Source: Clostridia bacterium (GTDB lineage: Bacteria; Bacillota; Clostridia; Christensenellales; Aristaeellaceae). From it: a stretch of DNA of 61,681 nucleotides. The notes under the pieces were generated by a model, which saw only the letters and a program-made list of their open reading frames with translations, ran no database searches and was not told the DNA's origin. The stretch is from NCBI GenBank assembly GCA_017470945.1, contig JAFUXH010000061.1, positions 1 through 61,681 on the forward strand, written 5' to 3'. Positions 49,034 through 57,489 of this stretch are shown piece after piece. The translations under genes and the position numbers were made by a program. Position 1 is the first letter of the stretch, and every line of letters begins with the position of its first letter.

Positions 49034-49229
49034 GGGTTTGTTTCCTCCTTGGTGATATTTTGTTCCAACGCTTGAATGCTCCGGGGGATCAGGATCAGCG
49101 CCATGCTGGCGGCGCTGCCTGTTTGCTGAAAAATGGAAACCCCCAGGCCGGTCAGCCCCCGCCGATGGAGGACACCCATTCGCCCGTCCACAGAAGCAGG
49201 AAGCGATTGAAATTCTTTCCTTTTTTCAT
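49030..49229 (-). pseudogene. MFS transporter remnant
   Basis: From ATG 49229: MKKGKNFNRFLLLWTGEWVSSIGGG, then a frameshift, then LTGLGVSIFQQTGSAASMALI, which together are the first helix and loop of an MFS permease of the enterobactin-exporter type. The frame then jumps to IPRSIQALEQN, like an MFS C-terminus, so almost the whole transporter has been deleted. It sits between the TetR gene and the CPBP gene. Confidence 0.65.
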
Positions 49230-49238
49230 GCGTGTCCC

Positions 49239-49829
49239 CTATCGGATCAGCTGCCGGATGAAAGCCATGGCGCCGGGCGCGGCCCCCAGCAGCTTTTCGG
49301 CCATGTCGACGTACACGTCGATATCGTTGGCGGTGAAGCGGCCGTCGTCGAAGCATTCGCTGCTGATGACGAGCAGCATTTTCACCCGCTCCGGAATGTG
49401 GTCGCAATCGAAAATGCCCTCCCGGATGCCCTCCTCCACCGCCTCTGACAGAAGGGGAACGATGGTTTCCAGCAGCTGCTGCCGGATCTTTTTGTGCATC
49501 AGCACGTTTTCGGGCTTGTTCAGCGCGTCCTCGATGGGCGCTTCCTCCCGGGAGGGGCGGAGGGAGGCGATAACGCCGGCGATTTTCTGCGGGACGCCCA
49601 GCGGGGCCGCCAGCACCTGCCTGGCCCGCGCCGCCTCCTCTTCGATCATCATGCCGATCACTTCTTCCAGCATCTGCTCCTTGCTGGCAAAGTAGTAATA
49701 ATAGGTGCCTTTGGCGATGCCGGCCTGATCGATGATTGCATCCACGCTGGTGCTTTCATAGCCATTGGAAAGAAACATCCTGTACGCGATCCGCAGCAAT
49801 TCCTGCTTCCTTTGTTCACCCTTCCGCAT
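49239..49829 (-). CDS. TetR family transcriptional regulator
   Basis: 196 aa: HTH KQELLRIAYRMFLSNGYESTSVDAIIDQAGIAKGTYYYYFASKEQMLEEV, then an all-helical ligand domain. Probably controlled itself and the now decayed MFS gene directly downstream. Two palindromes flank its promoter (49849-49863 and 49902-49920). Confidence 0.9.
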   Translation of the reverse strand: MRKGEQRKQELLRIAYRMFLSNGYESTSVDAIIDQAGIAKGTYYYYFASKEQMLEEVIGMMIEEEAARARQVLAAPLGVPQKIAGVIASLRPSREEAPIEDALNKPENVLMHKKIRQQLLETIVPLLSEAVEEGIREGIFDCDHIPERVKMLLVISSECFDDGRFTANDIDVYVDMAEKLLGAAPGAMAFIRQLIR

Positions 49830-49848
49830 GGGGGGTATGCCTCCTTTC

Positions 49849-49920
49849 CCGACTATCGGTCGGTAATTAGCATAATCCGCACCTGTGCGCCTGTCAAGAT
49901 TTTTCGACTGACGGTCGAAA
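49849..49920 (-). promoter_or_regulatory. TetR promoter flanked by two operators
   Basis: CCGAC-TATCG-GTCGG (49849-49863) and TTTCGAC-TGACG-GTCGAAA (49902-49920) share CGACTnnCGGTCG. Between them the minus strand has -35 TTGACA (49897-49892), 17-bp spacer and -10 TATGCT (49874-49869). A repressor on both sites would lock the promoter. Confidence 0.75.
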
Positions 49921-50072
49921 TTTTATCTCTTGTCCACAGCGGGCCCGGGACCGGCAAAAAGTGGACAGGGGGAGGGCCGTATGATATGATACAGAAAAAA
50001 TTTGATTTTTCCTGTAACGAAACCGGAGTTTCTCCGTCTAACCGGCGAGAATGAAGGAAAGGGGGTGAGTAA

Positions 50073-50564
50073 GTGGCGCAGGAGAGGAACGAAAAACTGT
50101 ACGAGGCCTACTATATGCGGGTGTTTTCCTACGCCATGACCTTGACGAAGGATCGGACCGAAGCCGAGGAAATCACCCAGGAAACCTTCTTTCGCGCCGT
50201 GGTTCATAAACCGGGCTTCCGCGGCGAATCGGATGAAGCGACCTGGCTTTGCGCCATTGCCAAGCGTCTGTATCTGGATGAAAAACGGCGGCAGAGCAAA
50301 AGCGGGCCGATGCCGGAGGAAATCCCTGACGGCGGCAGGGGCGTGGAGCAGGGCGCGGTGGACCGGGATACCTCCTTCCGCATCCACCTGGCGCTGCACG
50401 CCCTGGAGGAACCCTACCGGGAGGTATTCGAGCTCAGGATCTTCGGGGAGCTGAGCTTCCGCGACGTGGGGAAGATCTTCGGCAAAACCGAAAACTGGGC
50501 GCGGGTCACTTACCACCGCGCCAAGCTGAAATTGCAGGAAAGGATGGATGAACATGGATTGTGA
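50073..50564 (+). CDS. ECF-type RNA polymerase sigma factor
   Basis: 163 aa: sigma2 (YEAYYMRVFSYAMTLTKDRTEAEEITQETFFRAV...ATWLCAIAKRLYLDEKRR) and sigma4 (ALEEPYREVFELRIFGELSFRDVGKIFGKTENWARVTYHRAKLKLQERM). GTG start 50073 with AAAGGGGGTG upstream. It overlaps the anti-sigma gene downstream, the usual regulatory pair. Confidence 0.92.
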   Translation: MAQERNEKLYEAYYMRVFSYAMTLTKDRTEAEEITQETFFRAVVHKPGFRGESDEATWLCAIAKRLYLDEKRRQSKSGPMPEEIPDGGRGVEQGAVDRDTSFRIHLALHALEEPYREVFELRIFGELSFRDVGKIFGKTENWARVTYHRAKLKLQERMDEHGL

Positions 50565-51279
50565 CGTGATCCGTGATTTGCTGCCGCTGTACGCGGACGA
50601 CGCCTGCAGCGAACAGAGCCGGACCTTGGTGAACGAGCATTTGCTCGACTGCGCCGATTGCCGGGATATGCTGCGGAAGCTGCGGGAAAACGAAATAGAA
50701 AATAACCTGAAGGATGAAAAAGATTCGGTGCTGCAGTACGGGGTGCGGCAATTCAAAAAGCGCACCGCCGCGGTGGGGTCGGCGGTATCGGGGTTCGTCA
50801 TCGTGCCGCTGCTGGTGTGCCTGTATCTGTTCGGGTCGCCCCTGGGGTGGATCGATATCGTGCTGGCCTCCCTTTGCGTGGCCGCCTCGGTGAGCGTGGT
50901 GCCCATCATGGTGCAGGAGGATAAGCTGTTCTGGATGTTCTGCGCCTTTACCGCCAGCCTGATGCTGCTGCTGGCCGTGGTGTGCATCCACAGCCGCGGG
51001 CACTGGTTCTGGATCGCTTCCAGCGCGTCCCTGTTCGGGCTGGCGGCGGTGGGGCTGCCCTTCGTCGTCAAGGCGCGGCCCGCCCGGAAGCTGATCGGCG
51101 ATCAGAACCCCTGGGTGATCGTGGTCGGCATCGATCTGGGGCTGTTCATCAATATGATGAGCATGATCGCCTCCCGGGGCAGGATCACCCTGGGCACGGT
51201 CCTGTTCACCGTGGGCGTGATCGCCGGGATCGGGCTGATCGTATCTGAAATCATCAAAAAGAGGGGGAAAAAACAATGA
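50548..51279 (+). CDS. Membrane anti-sigma factor (zinc-finger type)
   Basis: 243 aa. N-terminal zf-HC2: CDVIRDLLPLYADDACSEQSRTLVNEHLLDCADCRDML, with HxxxCxxC. The C-terminal ~150 residues contain about six helices. It would hold the ECF sigma factor until an envelope signal arrives. ATG 50548 or 50554, both inside the end of the sigma gene. Overlaps the DUF4097 gene by 4 nt. Confidence 0.85.
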   Translation: MNMDCDVIRDLLPLYADDACSEQSRTLVNEHLLDCADCRDMLRKLRENEIENNLKDEKDSVLQYGVRQFKKRTAAVGSAVSGFVIVPLLVCLYLFGSPLGWIDIVLASLCVAASVSVVPIMVQEDKLFWMFCAFTASLMLLLAVVCIHSRGHWFWIASSASLFGLAAVGLPFVVKARPARKLIGDQNPWVIVVGIDLGLFINMMSMIASRGRITLGTVLFTVGVIAGIGLIVSEIIKKRGKKQ

Positions 51280-52259
51280 AAAAGAATCAATGGCTGGGCA
51301 TCGTGGTCATCGTGTGCGCCGTCGTCCTATTGGCGGCGGGATTGCAAAAGCTGCCCTTCGCCCGGGCGGAGCAGTATCGCGTGGGCGACGCGGAGATCAC
51401 CGATACCGTTCGGAACCTGATCGTCAACTGGACCAGCGGGGCCGTTCATATCGCGTACCACGAGGGGAACGCCATCCTGATCAGCGAACACACGGAGGGC
51501 GCGCTCAGCGAGGATAGGCGGATGCATTGGCGCCTGGCGGGGGACACGCTGGAGATCGAATACGACCGGCCGGGGTTCCGCCTGTTTTCCTTCCTGCCCC
51601 ATCGGAAGGAATTGACTGTGGTTTTACCGAACGCGCTTCTGCTGAATCAAGCCGATATCAGCGCCACGTCGGCAACTTTGGATATCCCCGCCCTGCGGGC
51701 CGACAGCCTGCGCCTGGAAACGACCTCCGGCAGCATCCGCGCCGGGGTGGACGCCCGGGTCGTTGAGGGCAAGCTCACGTCCGGGAGCGTGGCGCTGCAG
51801 GTATCCGATCGGGCGGAAACCGTTCGGATCAAAGCCACGTCCGGCGATATCGCGCTGCGGGCCGAACAGGTCAGCGATCAATGCAAACTCGATACCACCT
51901 CCGGCACGGTCCGGGCGGCTGTCAAGCGGGCGGGGAGCTTCCAGGCCCATTCCACCTCGGGCGGCATTTCCGCCGCCATCGGCGAAGCGAAGCAGGCGAG
52001 CATGGAAGCCACCAGCGGCACGGTGGCTGTCGAGGTTGCCGCCGTGGCCGCCCTGGAAATCCAAACCACCTCGGGCAACGTGACGGCAGCCCTGCCCACG
52101 GCGACGGGATTTACGGCGCAGATCGAAACGACCAGCGGCCGCGTCGTGCATCAGCTTCCCCTGACCCAGCAGGGAAAAACCTATGTGTACGGCGATGGCA
52201 GCGCCGCGGTAAAGATCCGCACCACGTCGGGCAATGTGACGATCGACGGGGTCAACTGA
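51276..52259 (+). CDS. DUF4097 family beta-strand repeat protein
   Basis: 327 aa: N-terminal membrane anchor (WLGIVVIVCAVVLLAAGL), then a repetitive beta-solenoid-like domain with about eight TTSGxV / ATSGxI turns (LETTSGSIRAGV, KATSGDIALRA, DTTSGTVRAAV, EATSGTVAVEV, QTTSGNVTAAL, ETTSGRVVHQL, RTTSGNVTIDG). The family often follows anti-sigma or PspC-like genes and is exported or surface-exposed. Third member of the sigma operon. Confidence 0.88.
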   Translation: MKKNQWLGIVVIVCAVVLLAAGLQKLPFARAEQYRVGDAEITDTVRNLIVNWTSGAVHIAYHEGNAILISEHTEGALSEDRRMHWRLAGDTLEIEYDRPGFRLFSFLPHRKELTVVLPNALLLNQADISATSATLDIPALRADSLRLETTSGSIRAGVDARVVEGKLTSGSVALQVSDRAETVRIKATSGDIALRAEQVSDQCKLDTTSGTVRAAVKRAGSFQAHSTSGGISAAIGEAKQASMEATSGTVAVEVAAVAALEIQTTSGNVTAALPTATGFTAQIETTSGRVVHQLPLTQQGKTYVYGDGSAAVKIRTTSGNVTIDGVN

Positions 52260-52267
52260 TTATCCAG

Positions 52268-52318
52268 CAAAGGGCCTGTCCTCCATCTTAAGGCGGGGGA
52301 ACAGCCCCTATTTTCTTC
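52268..52318 (+). terminator. Probable terminator after the sigma operon
   Basis: Imperfect inverted repeat GGGCCTGTcCtCC...GGgGgAACAGCCC followed by TATTTTCTT. Confidence 0.55.
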
Positions 52319-52344
52319 CCCATCGAAGAAATTGTTTATCAGTA

Positions 52345-52380
52345 ATCAGTCTTTACAACGGATTCCTTATCTGCTATGAT
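52345..52380 (+). promoter_or_regulatory. Shared promoter element P-HxlR, copy 3
   Basis: -35 TTTACA (52352-52357), 17-bp spacer identical to copies 1 and 2 except one base, -10 TATGAT (52375-52380). It drives the HxlR gene, which suggests the HxlR protein binds this element. Confidence 0.72.
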
Positions 52381-52443
52381 AGGGGTGGATGATCCTCCGC
52401 GTCAGCGGCGGTCAACCGAACAATCACGGAGGGGGAAAACAAA

Positions 52444-52779
52444 ATGTCTCAGCAACACAACTGTCCCTGCGCGCCGCAGTGCGCCCTGCAGGCCGCCCTT
52501 GAAAGCATCGGCGGCAAATGGAAGCTGCCCATTCTCTGCTCGCTGACCGCCAATGGGGCCAGCCGCTACAACGAATTGCTGCGCAACGTACGGGGTATTT
52601 CCAACACCATGCTGTCCCAAACGCTGAAGGAATTGGAAAGGGATCAGCTGGTGCTGCGGAAGGAATACCTGGAGGTGCCGGTGCGGGTGGAATACGAGCT
52701 GTCGGAGCGGGCGAAGCAGCTGCAGCCCATCTTGCTGCAGCTGATCCAGTGGAAGCTGGGCGGCGGGGAGCATGCCTGA
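52444..52779 (+). CDS. HxlR family transcriptional regulator
   Basis: 111 aa: CALQAALESIGGKWKLPILCSLTANGASRYNELLRNVRGISNTMLSQTLKELERDQLVLRKEYLEVPVRVEYELSERAKQLQPIL is the complete winged HTH of the family. The N-terminus carries Cys in HNCPCAPQCAL, as in redox- or electrophile-sensing members (YodB/HypR type), in which an N-terminal Cys is modified. GGAGGGG RBS. Likely sensor for the aldo/keto reductase, flavodoxin and nitroreductase genes carrying the same promoter element. Confidence 0.9.
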   Translation: MSQQHNCPCAPQCALQAALESIGGKWKLPILCSLTANGASRYNELLRNVRGISNTMLSQTLKELERDQLVLRKEYLEVPVRVEYELSERAKQLQPILLQLIQWKLGGGEHA

Positions 52780-52828
52780 CACTGAAAAAACATCGGCGGG
52801 ATCGGGGGGCCGCCGGGAAGGACTATTC

Positions 52829-54616
52829 ATGAAAAACGGAAAAAAGAGCGTCGGCTGGTGGATCGTATTTGCTTTGATCGCGCTGATCATGCTGGCTGTG
52901 CTGGAATTGGGCAAGCACACGATCCTGGGCTGGGCCCTGACGCTGATCGTTCTTGCCGGGTTTGCGTACCTGAACAGGAAAAAGCTGCGTACCGCCCGCC
53001 GGCTCGTCCGGTTCGGCGCGTGGTGCGCTTTCTTTGGGCTGTTCGCCGGCATCCTGTGGGTTTCCTGGCCGCCGGTGCGGGCCGTACCCGCCGTGGCGGG
53101 CAGGAACGGCGGCGCGACGGCCATCGTGCGCGTGGCCCAGGGTGACCTGACGGGCGTCAAAACGGCGGACGGCCGGGTGGAGGTGTTCGCGGGCGTGCCC
53201 TATGCCAAGCCCCCGGTGGGCGACCTGCGCTGGCAGCCGCCCCGGCAGGCGGAGCCCTGGCAGGGCGTGCTGGCCGCCGATCATTTCGCCCCCATGTCTA
53301 TGCAGACGACCAATTTGCCCATCTATGATTCCCTGGTGCGGATCATCGGCTATCACGATTATGCCGTTTCCCTGAACGACAACTACCGCACCCCGGTCAG
53401 CGAGGATTCCCTGTACCTGAACATCTGGAAGCCCGCGGGGGAGGCGGAAAAGCTGCCGGTGCTGGTGTATATCCACGGCGGCTCCCTGCAGACCGGCCAG
53501 CCCTGGTATGGCGATTACAGCGGCGAAAGCCTGGCCCGGGACGGGGTGATCGTGGTGAATATGGGCTACCGGCTGGGCATATTCGGCTTTTTTGCCGACG
53601 AGGAGCTGATGGCGGAGGATGGCACCACTGGCAACTACGGGCTGCTGGATCAGATCGCGGCGCTTACGTGGGTGCGGGAAAACATCGCGGCCTTTGGGGG
53701 CGACCCTGACAACGTGACCCTGGCGGGCGAATCGGCCGGCTCAGCCTGCGTGACGGCGCTGTGCACCTCGCCCCTGGCCAAGGGCCTGTTCCGCCGGGCC
53801 GTGGGCGAAAGCTCCACCGTCACCGCGGCCCAGCCCGCTCATTCCTTCCGCCTGCTGGACGACGCCCTGGCTGCCGGGCAGAAAACCAAGGAAAAGTACC
53901 GCGCCGCCACCGTGGCCGATCTGCGCGCCTTGCCCGCGGAAACCATCGTGGGTGAACTGAGCGCCCATCATCATATCACGGTGGATGGATACGTGCTGCC
54001 CCAAACGCCCCATGACGCCTACGCGGCGGGCGCGCACAACGAGGAAGCCCAGCTGCACGGCTTCAACCGGGAGGAATCGGCCCCCTTCATCCTGTTCAGC
54101 CAGGCGAACCTGAAGAACTATGAAAGTAAGGTCCGGGCGGCGTTCCCCGGGGAATATGCCGACCGGGTGCTTGCGCTGTATCCGGCGGGTACGGACACCG
54201 AGGCCCGGCGCAACTGGGCCGATATCTATTCCGCCGTGCTGTTCACCTACGGCCATTATTGCTGGGAGCGCCAGGCGCTGGAAAACGGCATCCCCAGCTA
54301 CGTATATCATTTCCAAAAAAATAACGGCCGCCTGGGCGCCTGGCACAGCGGCGAGGAGGTGTATCTGTACGGCAATATCCCGGCGGATTCCTCCCTCTAC
54401 GACGCCGGCGATCGGGAGCTGAGCCGGGTGATGAAGCAGTATTACCTGAATTTCATCCGCACCGGCGATCCCAACGGCGAAGGGCTGCCGGCATGGCCCG
54501 CCAGTACGGGCGAAAACCAGGTGCTTTCCCTGGGGGAGGATGTTGCGATGACCCCCGCGCCGTACAGGGCGCTGTATGAGATCCTGGACGACATGTACAA
54601 TACCCGCCAGGATTGA
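52829..54616 (+). CDS. Membrane-anchored type B carboxylesterase
   Basis: 595 aa from ATG 52829 (GAAGGA RBS; an ATG at 52772 inside the HxlR gene is less likely). Three N-terminal helices (~10-80) anchor it, an uncommon addition. The catalytic domain starts VRVAQGDLTGVKTADGRVEVFAGVPYAKPPVGDLRWQPP and has EDSLYLNIW, YIHGGSLQTG (oxyanion hole), GES302AGS (nucleophile) and WHSGEEVYL holding the His region. Hydrolyses esters outside the membrane, probably. Cotranscribed with hxlR. Confidence 0.88.
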   Translation: MKNGKKSVGWWIVFALIALIMLAVLELGKHTILGWALTLIVLAGFAYLNRKKLRTARRLVRFGAWCAFFGLFAGILWVSWPPVRAVPAVAGRNGGATAIVRVAQGDLTGVKTADGRVEVFAGVPYAKPPVGDLRWQPPRQAEPWQGVLAADHFAPMSMQTTNLPIYDSLVRIIGYHDYAVSLNDNYRTPVSEDSLYLNIWKPAGEAEKLPVLVYIHGGSLQTGQPWYGDYSGESLARDGVIVVNMGYRLGIFGFFADEELMAEDGTTGNYGLLDQIAALTWVRENIAAFGGDPDNVTLAGESAGSACVTALCTSPLAKGLFRRAVGESSTVTAAQPAHSFRLLDDALAAGQKTKEKYRAATVADLRALPAETIVGELSAHHHITVDGYVLPQTPHDAYAAGAHNEEAQLHGFNREESAPFILFSQANLKNYESKVRAAFPGEYADRVLALYPAGTDTEARRNWADIYSAVLFTYGHYCWERQALENGIPSYVYHFQKNNGRLGAWHSGEEVYLYGNIPADSSLYDAGDRELSRVMKQYYLNFIRTGDPNGEGLPAWPASTGENQVLSLGEDVAMTPAPYRALYEILDDMYNTRQD

Positions 54617-54711
54617 CGCCTGCGATAAAAGCAGCGTCCCTTCAGACCATCGGCAAAATCCCGCCAGATGGGCAGGGCTTTGTCGATGCATCCTGGGTTT
54701 TTCAACAGTCT

Positions 54712-54755
54712 GTGGGGGAGATCGTTCTTTGGTCCCAAAGAGCGGTCTCCCTCAC
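54712..54755. terminator. Bidirectional terminator
   Basis: Long stem (GTG-GGGAGA...CGTTCTTT with AAAGAGCGGTCTCCCTCAC) followed by TTTTCG, between the convergent esterase and minus-strand flavodoxin-like genes. Confidence 0.75.
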
Positions 54756-54763
54756 TTTTCGTA

Positions 54764-55507
54764 TTATTCTTGATATTTCTTTTTCGCCAGCCATCCCCGG
54801 AAGAGGCCGCCCTCCAACAGGGAGACAATGAAAAAGAAGATATCCGCAAAGAGGATGAAGAGGAAGGAGGGCACCAGGATGCGGGTGTATTTTTTGCCAA
54901 AGAAGGCGCGCTTCCGAATGGCGGCTCCCATCCGGGCAAGGTAATACAGCACGCCCAGATTGAAATACAGCAGGAGCAGCACGTTTTGGCCAAAGCTGCT
55001 CCAGGCGTCCCGGGGGAAAAAGCTGCCGGTTTGGATGACGCTGAGGGCGATATTCAAGATCAGCAGGGCGATCTGCACCACGAACAGGATGCGCGTCACA
55101 TTCAGCATCACGCCGCCGCCGATCCCCACGCCGCCGCCCCAGGACAGCCCGGCGCGGGCGCAGAAATGCTCAAAGTTCCGCATCAGGGGCTCGTTTTGCC
55201 TGCCCTCGATAAAGCCATTGTTGGCGATGCAGTAAACGGAAAGCTGCAGGGCGTTTTCTTGGCAGAAGGCCTCCATGTCCTCCAGGAAGCGGAGTACGTG
55301 GGAGGGAACGCCGTCCACATAGAGCGGAAGGCAGAATACCGCCGCCTGGGCGTCGCGCAATTGCCCCAGGATGCGGGCGTGATCCGCCGGAGTGCGCAGC
55401 TTTTCATTCACCTTTTCCCCGCCCACGAACAGGCGCTGCAGGGCCAGGAAGTAGGCGGAGGCGCAGAACCGCTTTTTCGGGCTGCAGTTGATGAATACCG
55501 TTTTCAT
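54764..55507 (-). CDS. Flavodoxin-like domain fused to a membrane domain
   Basis: 247 aa. Residues 1-~130 resemble NAD(P)H-dependent FMN reductase/flavodoxin folds (MKTVFINCSPKKRFCASAYFLALQRLFVGG, AAVFCLPLYVDGVPSHVLRFLEDME, GFIEGRQNEPLMRNFEHFC). Residues ~140-245 contain four or so helices, ending in a basic tail GWLAKKKYQE. The fusion suggests membrane-bound flavin chemistry. Overlaps by 4 nt the next flavodoxin-like gene upstream (55504-55992). Confidence 0.75.
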   Translation of the reverse strand: MKTVFINCSPKKRFCASAYFLALQRLFVGGEKVNEKLRTPADHARILGQLRDAQAAVFCLPLYVDGVPSHVLRFLEDMEAFCQENALQLSVYCIANNGFIEGRQNEPLMRNFEHFCARAGLSWGGGVGIGGGVMLNVTRILFVVQIALLILNIALSVIQTGSFFPRDAWSSFGQNVLLLLYFNLGVLYYLARMGAAIRKRAFFGKKYTRILVPSFLFILFADIFFFIVSLLEGGLFRGWLAKKKYQE

Positions 55508-55992
55508 AATATCCCCTCCAATTCCGCGGCGTCCCGAAGGAACAGCACTTCGGTGCGCTCAAAGCCTTCGTTGACGGCGTTGCGCTGGGCCAGATAACGG
55601 AAGGTGTCCTGCTCCGCCGGGGTGGCGTTGCCATAAACGACGACCTTCCACAGGTCGTGCCGGCCATAGCGCAGGGTGTGGTGCATTTGCCGGCCGCGAT
55701 AGGTGCTGAGCGGCGTGGAGGTTCCGATGGCCCGGTCCAGCACGTTTTTAACGTTGGCGCTGTAGCCGCCGTACAGATTTTTCGTCACGATCACCATTTC
55801 GTCCGCCTGGCCGATGAGGCGGCAGACCTGCTGCAGGGTATCCCGCATGAAGCATTCCGCGGGGTGCTTGGTCCAACAGCCGAAGCATCCCTGGCACGGG
55901 GCGAATTTTCCGTTGGCCGATATCACCCGGTCGCACCGGGCCGCGATGCTTTCGTCGTAGGGGCTGCCCAGGTCGTGTAAGATGATTTTCAT
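55504..55992 (-). CDS. NAD(P)H-dependent oxidoreductase/flavodoxin-like protein
   Basis: 162 aa: MKIILHDLGSPYDESIAARCDRVISANGKFAPCQGCFGCWTKHPAECFMRDTLQQVCRLIGQADEMVIVTKNLYGGYSANVKNVLDRAIG. The CxxCxxCW pattern and NLYGGYSANVKNVLDR are typical of the flavodoxin_2/FMN reductase-like group in clostridia. The cysteines are those usual for this group. ATG 55992 overlaps the padR stop. Confidence 0.82.
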   Translation of the reverse strand: MKIILHDLGSPYDESIAARCDRVISANGKFAPCQGCFGCWTKHPAECFMRDTLQQVCRLIGQADEMVIVTKNLYGGYSANVKNVLDRAIGTSTPLSTYRGRQMHHTLRYGRHDLWKVVVYGNATPAEQDTFRYLAQRNAVNEGFERTEVLFLRDAAELEGIL

Positions 55993-56567
55993 GTTTCTTC
56001 CCCCTCGTGCTTTGTGCCTGTTTGCGCGCGCTGAAGCGCTGTTAGCTCCCGGATGCAGTAGTCGCACCACGCGCGCTGCATCGATTCATACATCTGCCCG
56101 AAGGCGATGGTGAGCTTCCAGTAGACCGCTTTTTCCGGGTGATCGACCGCCTGCCGGTACATATCGGCGTTGGCGGCGGCCTGCTTCCCTTCGTCGGGGA
56201 AAACGGCGGCGTCCCGAAAGGCCTGGAAAAAAGCGATGTTTTCCTCCACCGGCAATTCGCCCATGAAGAAGGTTTTCATCAAAAACGGGTTTTTCACGCC
56301 CCCGGGCAGACGCCGATCCCGAAGCCACCGCAGCAATTCCTCGCGCCCGGCGGGCGTGATGGAAAACACGTTCTTGTCCGGTCGGCCGGTTTGGGATATG
56401 TGGGTCTGGCTGATCCACCCGGCCTTTTCCATGGTTTGCAGTTCCCGGTAGATCTGGCTGGTCTGCGCCGTCCAGAAATGATTCAGGGAATCCCGGAACA
56501 CCGTCATGATCTCATAGCCGGTTTTATCGCCGTTCCCGATCAGGCCCAGGATGCCGTGCTTCAGCAT
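55989..56567 (-). CDS. PadR family transcriptional regulator
   Basis: 192 aa: LKHGILGLIGNGDKTGYEIMTVFRDSLNHFWTAQTSQIYRELQTMEKAGWISQTHISQTGRPDKNVFSITPAGREELLRWL is the PadR winged HTH, and the C-terminal Vir_act_alpha_C helices follow. First gene of a three-gene operon with two flavodoxin-like proteins; autorepression through the 20-bp palindrome at 56582-56601 is likely. Confidence 0.9.
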   Translation of the reverse strand: MLKHGILGLIGNGDKTGYEIMTVFRDSLNHFWTAQTSQIYRELQTMEKAGWISQTHISQTGRPDKNVFSITPAGREELLRWLRDRRLPGGVKNPFLMKTFFMGELPVEENIAFFQAFRDAAVFPDEGKQAAANADMYRQAVDHPEKAVYWKLTIAFGQMYESMQRAWCDYCIRELTALQRAQTGTKHEGEET

Positions 56568-56581
56568 ACGCTCCCTCCTCT

Positions 56582-56628
56582 ATATTCCACTTATGGAATA
56601 TCATACAGCCTGGGCCGGTATCTGTCAA
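56582..56628 (-). promoter_or_regulatory. PadR promoter and operator
   Basis: Minus strand -35 TTGACA (56628-56623), 17-bp spacer, -10 TATGAT (56605-56600). The perfect palindrome ATATTCCA-CTTA-TGGAATAT (56582-56601) overlaps the -10 box and the start point, a clear repressor position. Confidence 0.8.
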
Positions 56629-56796
56629 GGGGGAATTTGATCGGGAGCTAACGCGCCTGGTCAGAAGGGATGTTTTTGATAAAAACTTCCGAAATCGCAA
56701 CGAACGGCGCGCGGCAGGCAGGGCGCGGACGCCGCGGCGTCGAAGTATACCCGGGCGAAACGAAGAAGATCGATGGGGAAAGAGAGGGAGGCGGCG

Positions 56797-57486
56797 ATGG
56801 CACTGTATCAGCTGACGGAGCGGGTGTGGGTTTACCCCTATGAAGAGGCGCGGGATCGGCCCAACCTGGGGTATATCCGGGGCGACAGCTGGAGCCTGGC
56901 GGTGGATGCCGGGCATTCCGCGGCCCATACCGGGGAATTCTACCGCGCGCTGCAGGCGCAGGGCTTGCCCCTGCCCGCGGTCACCGTGCTGACGCACTGG
57001 CACTGGGATCATACCTTCGGGATGCACGCCGTTCACGGCCTGTGCCTGGCCAACGCGCGGACGAACCAACACTTGGCCGATTTCCGAAAACAGCTTGAAA
57101 GGGAAGGGCCCGCAAGCTTCTTTGCCCTGGATGAACGCATCCGCCGGGAGTATGCCGGCGGTGAGCCGGTGATCGTGACGACGGCAGATCTTACGTTTTC
57201 GGGATCGATGCGTCTCGATTTGGGCGCCTGCGACGTGCGCCTGATGGAGACGGAAGCCCCGCATACGGATGATTCCACCCTGGTTCACGTGCCGGGGGAA
57301 AAGATCTTGTTCATTGGCGACGCCGCGTGCGGCGCGCTGCCGGCATGGAACAAGGACCCGGCCCTGTGCCGGAAGCTGGCCGCCGCCATCGAGGGAACCT
57401 GCGCGGAGACCGTGCTGGAGGGCCACTGGACGCCCCAGACCCGGCGGGAATCGGTGGACGATCTGCTTTCCGACGCGGAAGGATGA
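56797..57486 (+). CDS. MBL-fold metallo-hydrolase
   Basis: 229 aa: LAVDAGHSAAHTGEFYRAL, LTHWHWDHTFGMHAVH (HxHxDH), EAPHTDDSTLVHVP (third His ligand), LFIGDAACGALP (bridging Asp) and VLEGHWTPQ (last His). All metal ligands present. GAGGGAGG RBS places the start at ATG 56797. Substrate unknown. Confidence 0.87.
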   Translation: MALYQLTERVWVYPYEEARDRPNLGYIRGDSWSLAVDAGHSAAHTGEFYRALQAQGLPLPAVTVLTHWHWDHTFGMHAVHGLCLANARTNQHLADFRKQLEREGPASFFALDERIRREYAGGEPVIVTTADLTFSGSMRLDLGACDVRLMETEAPHTDDSTLVHVPGEKILFIGDAACGALPAWNKDPALCRKLAAAIEGTCAETVLEGHWTPQTRRESVDDLLSDAEG

Positions 57487-57489
57487 AAA

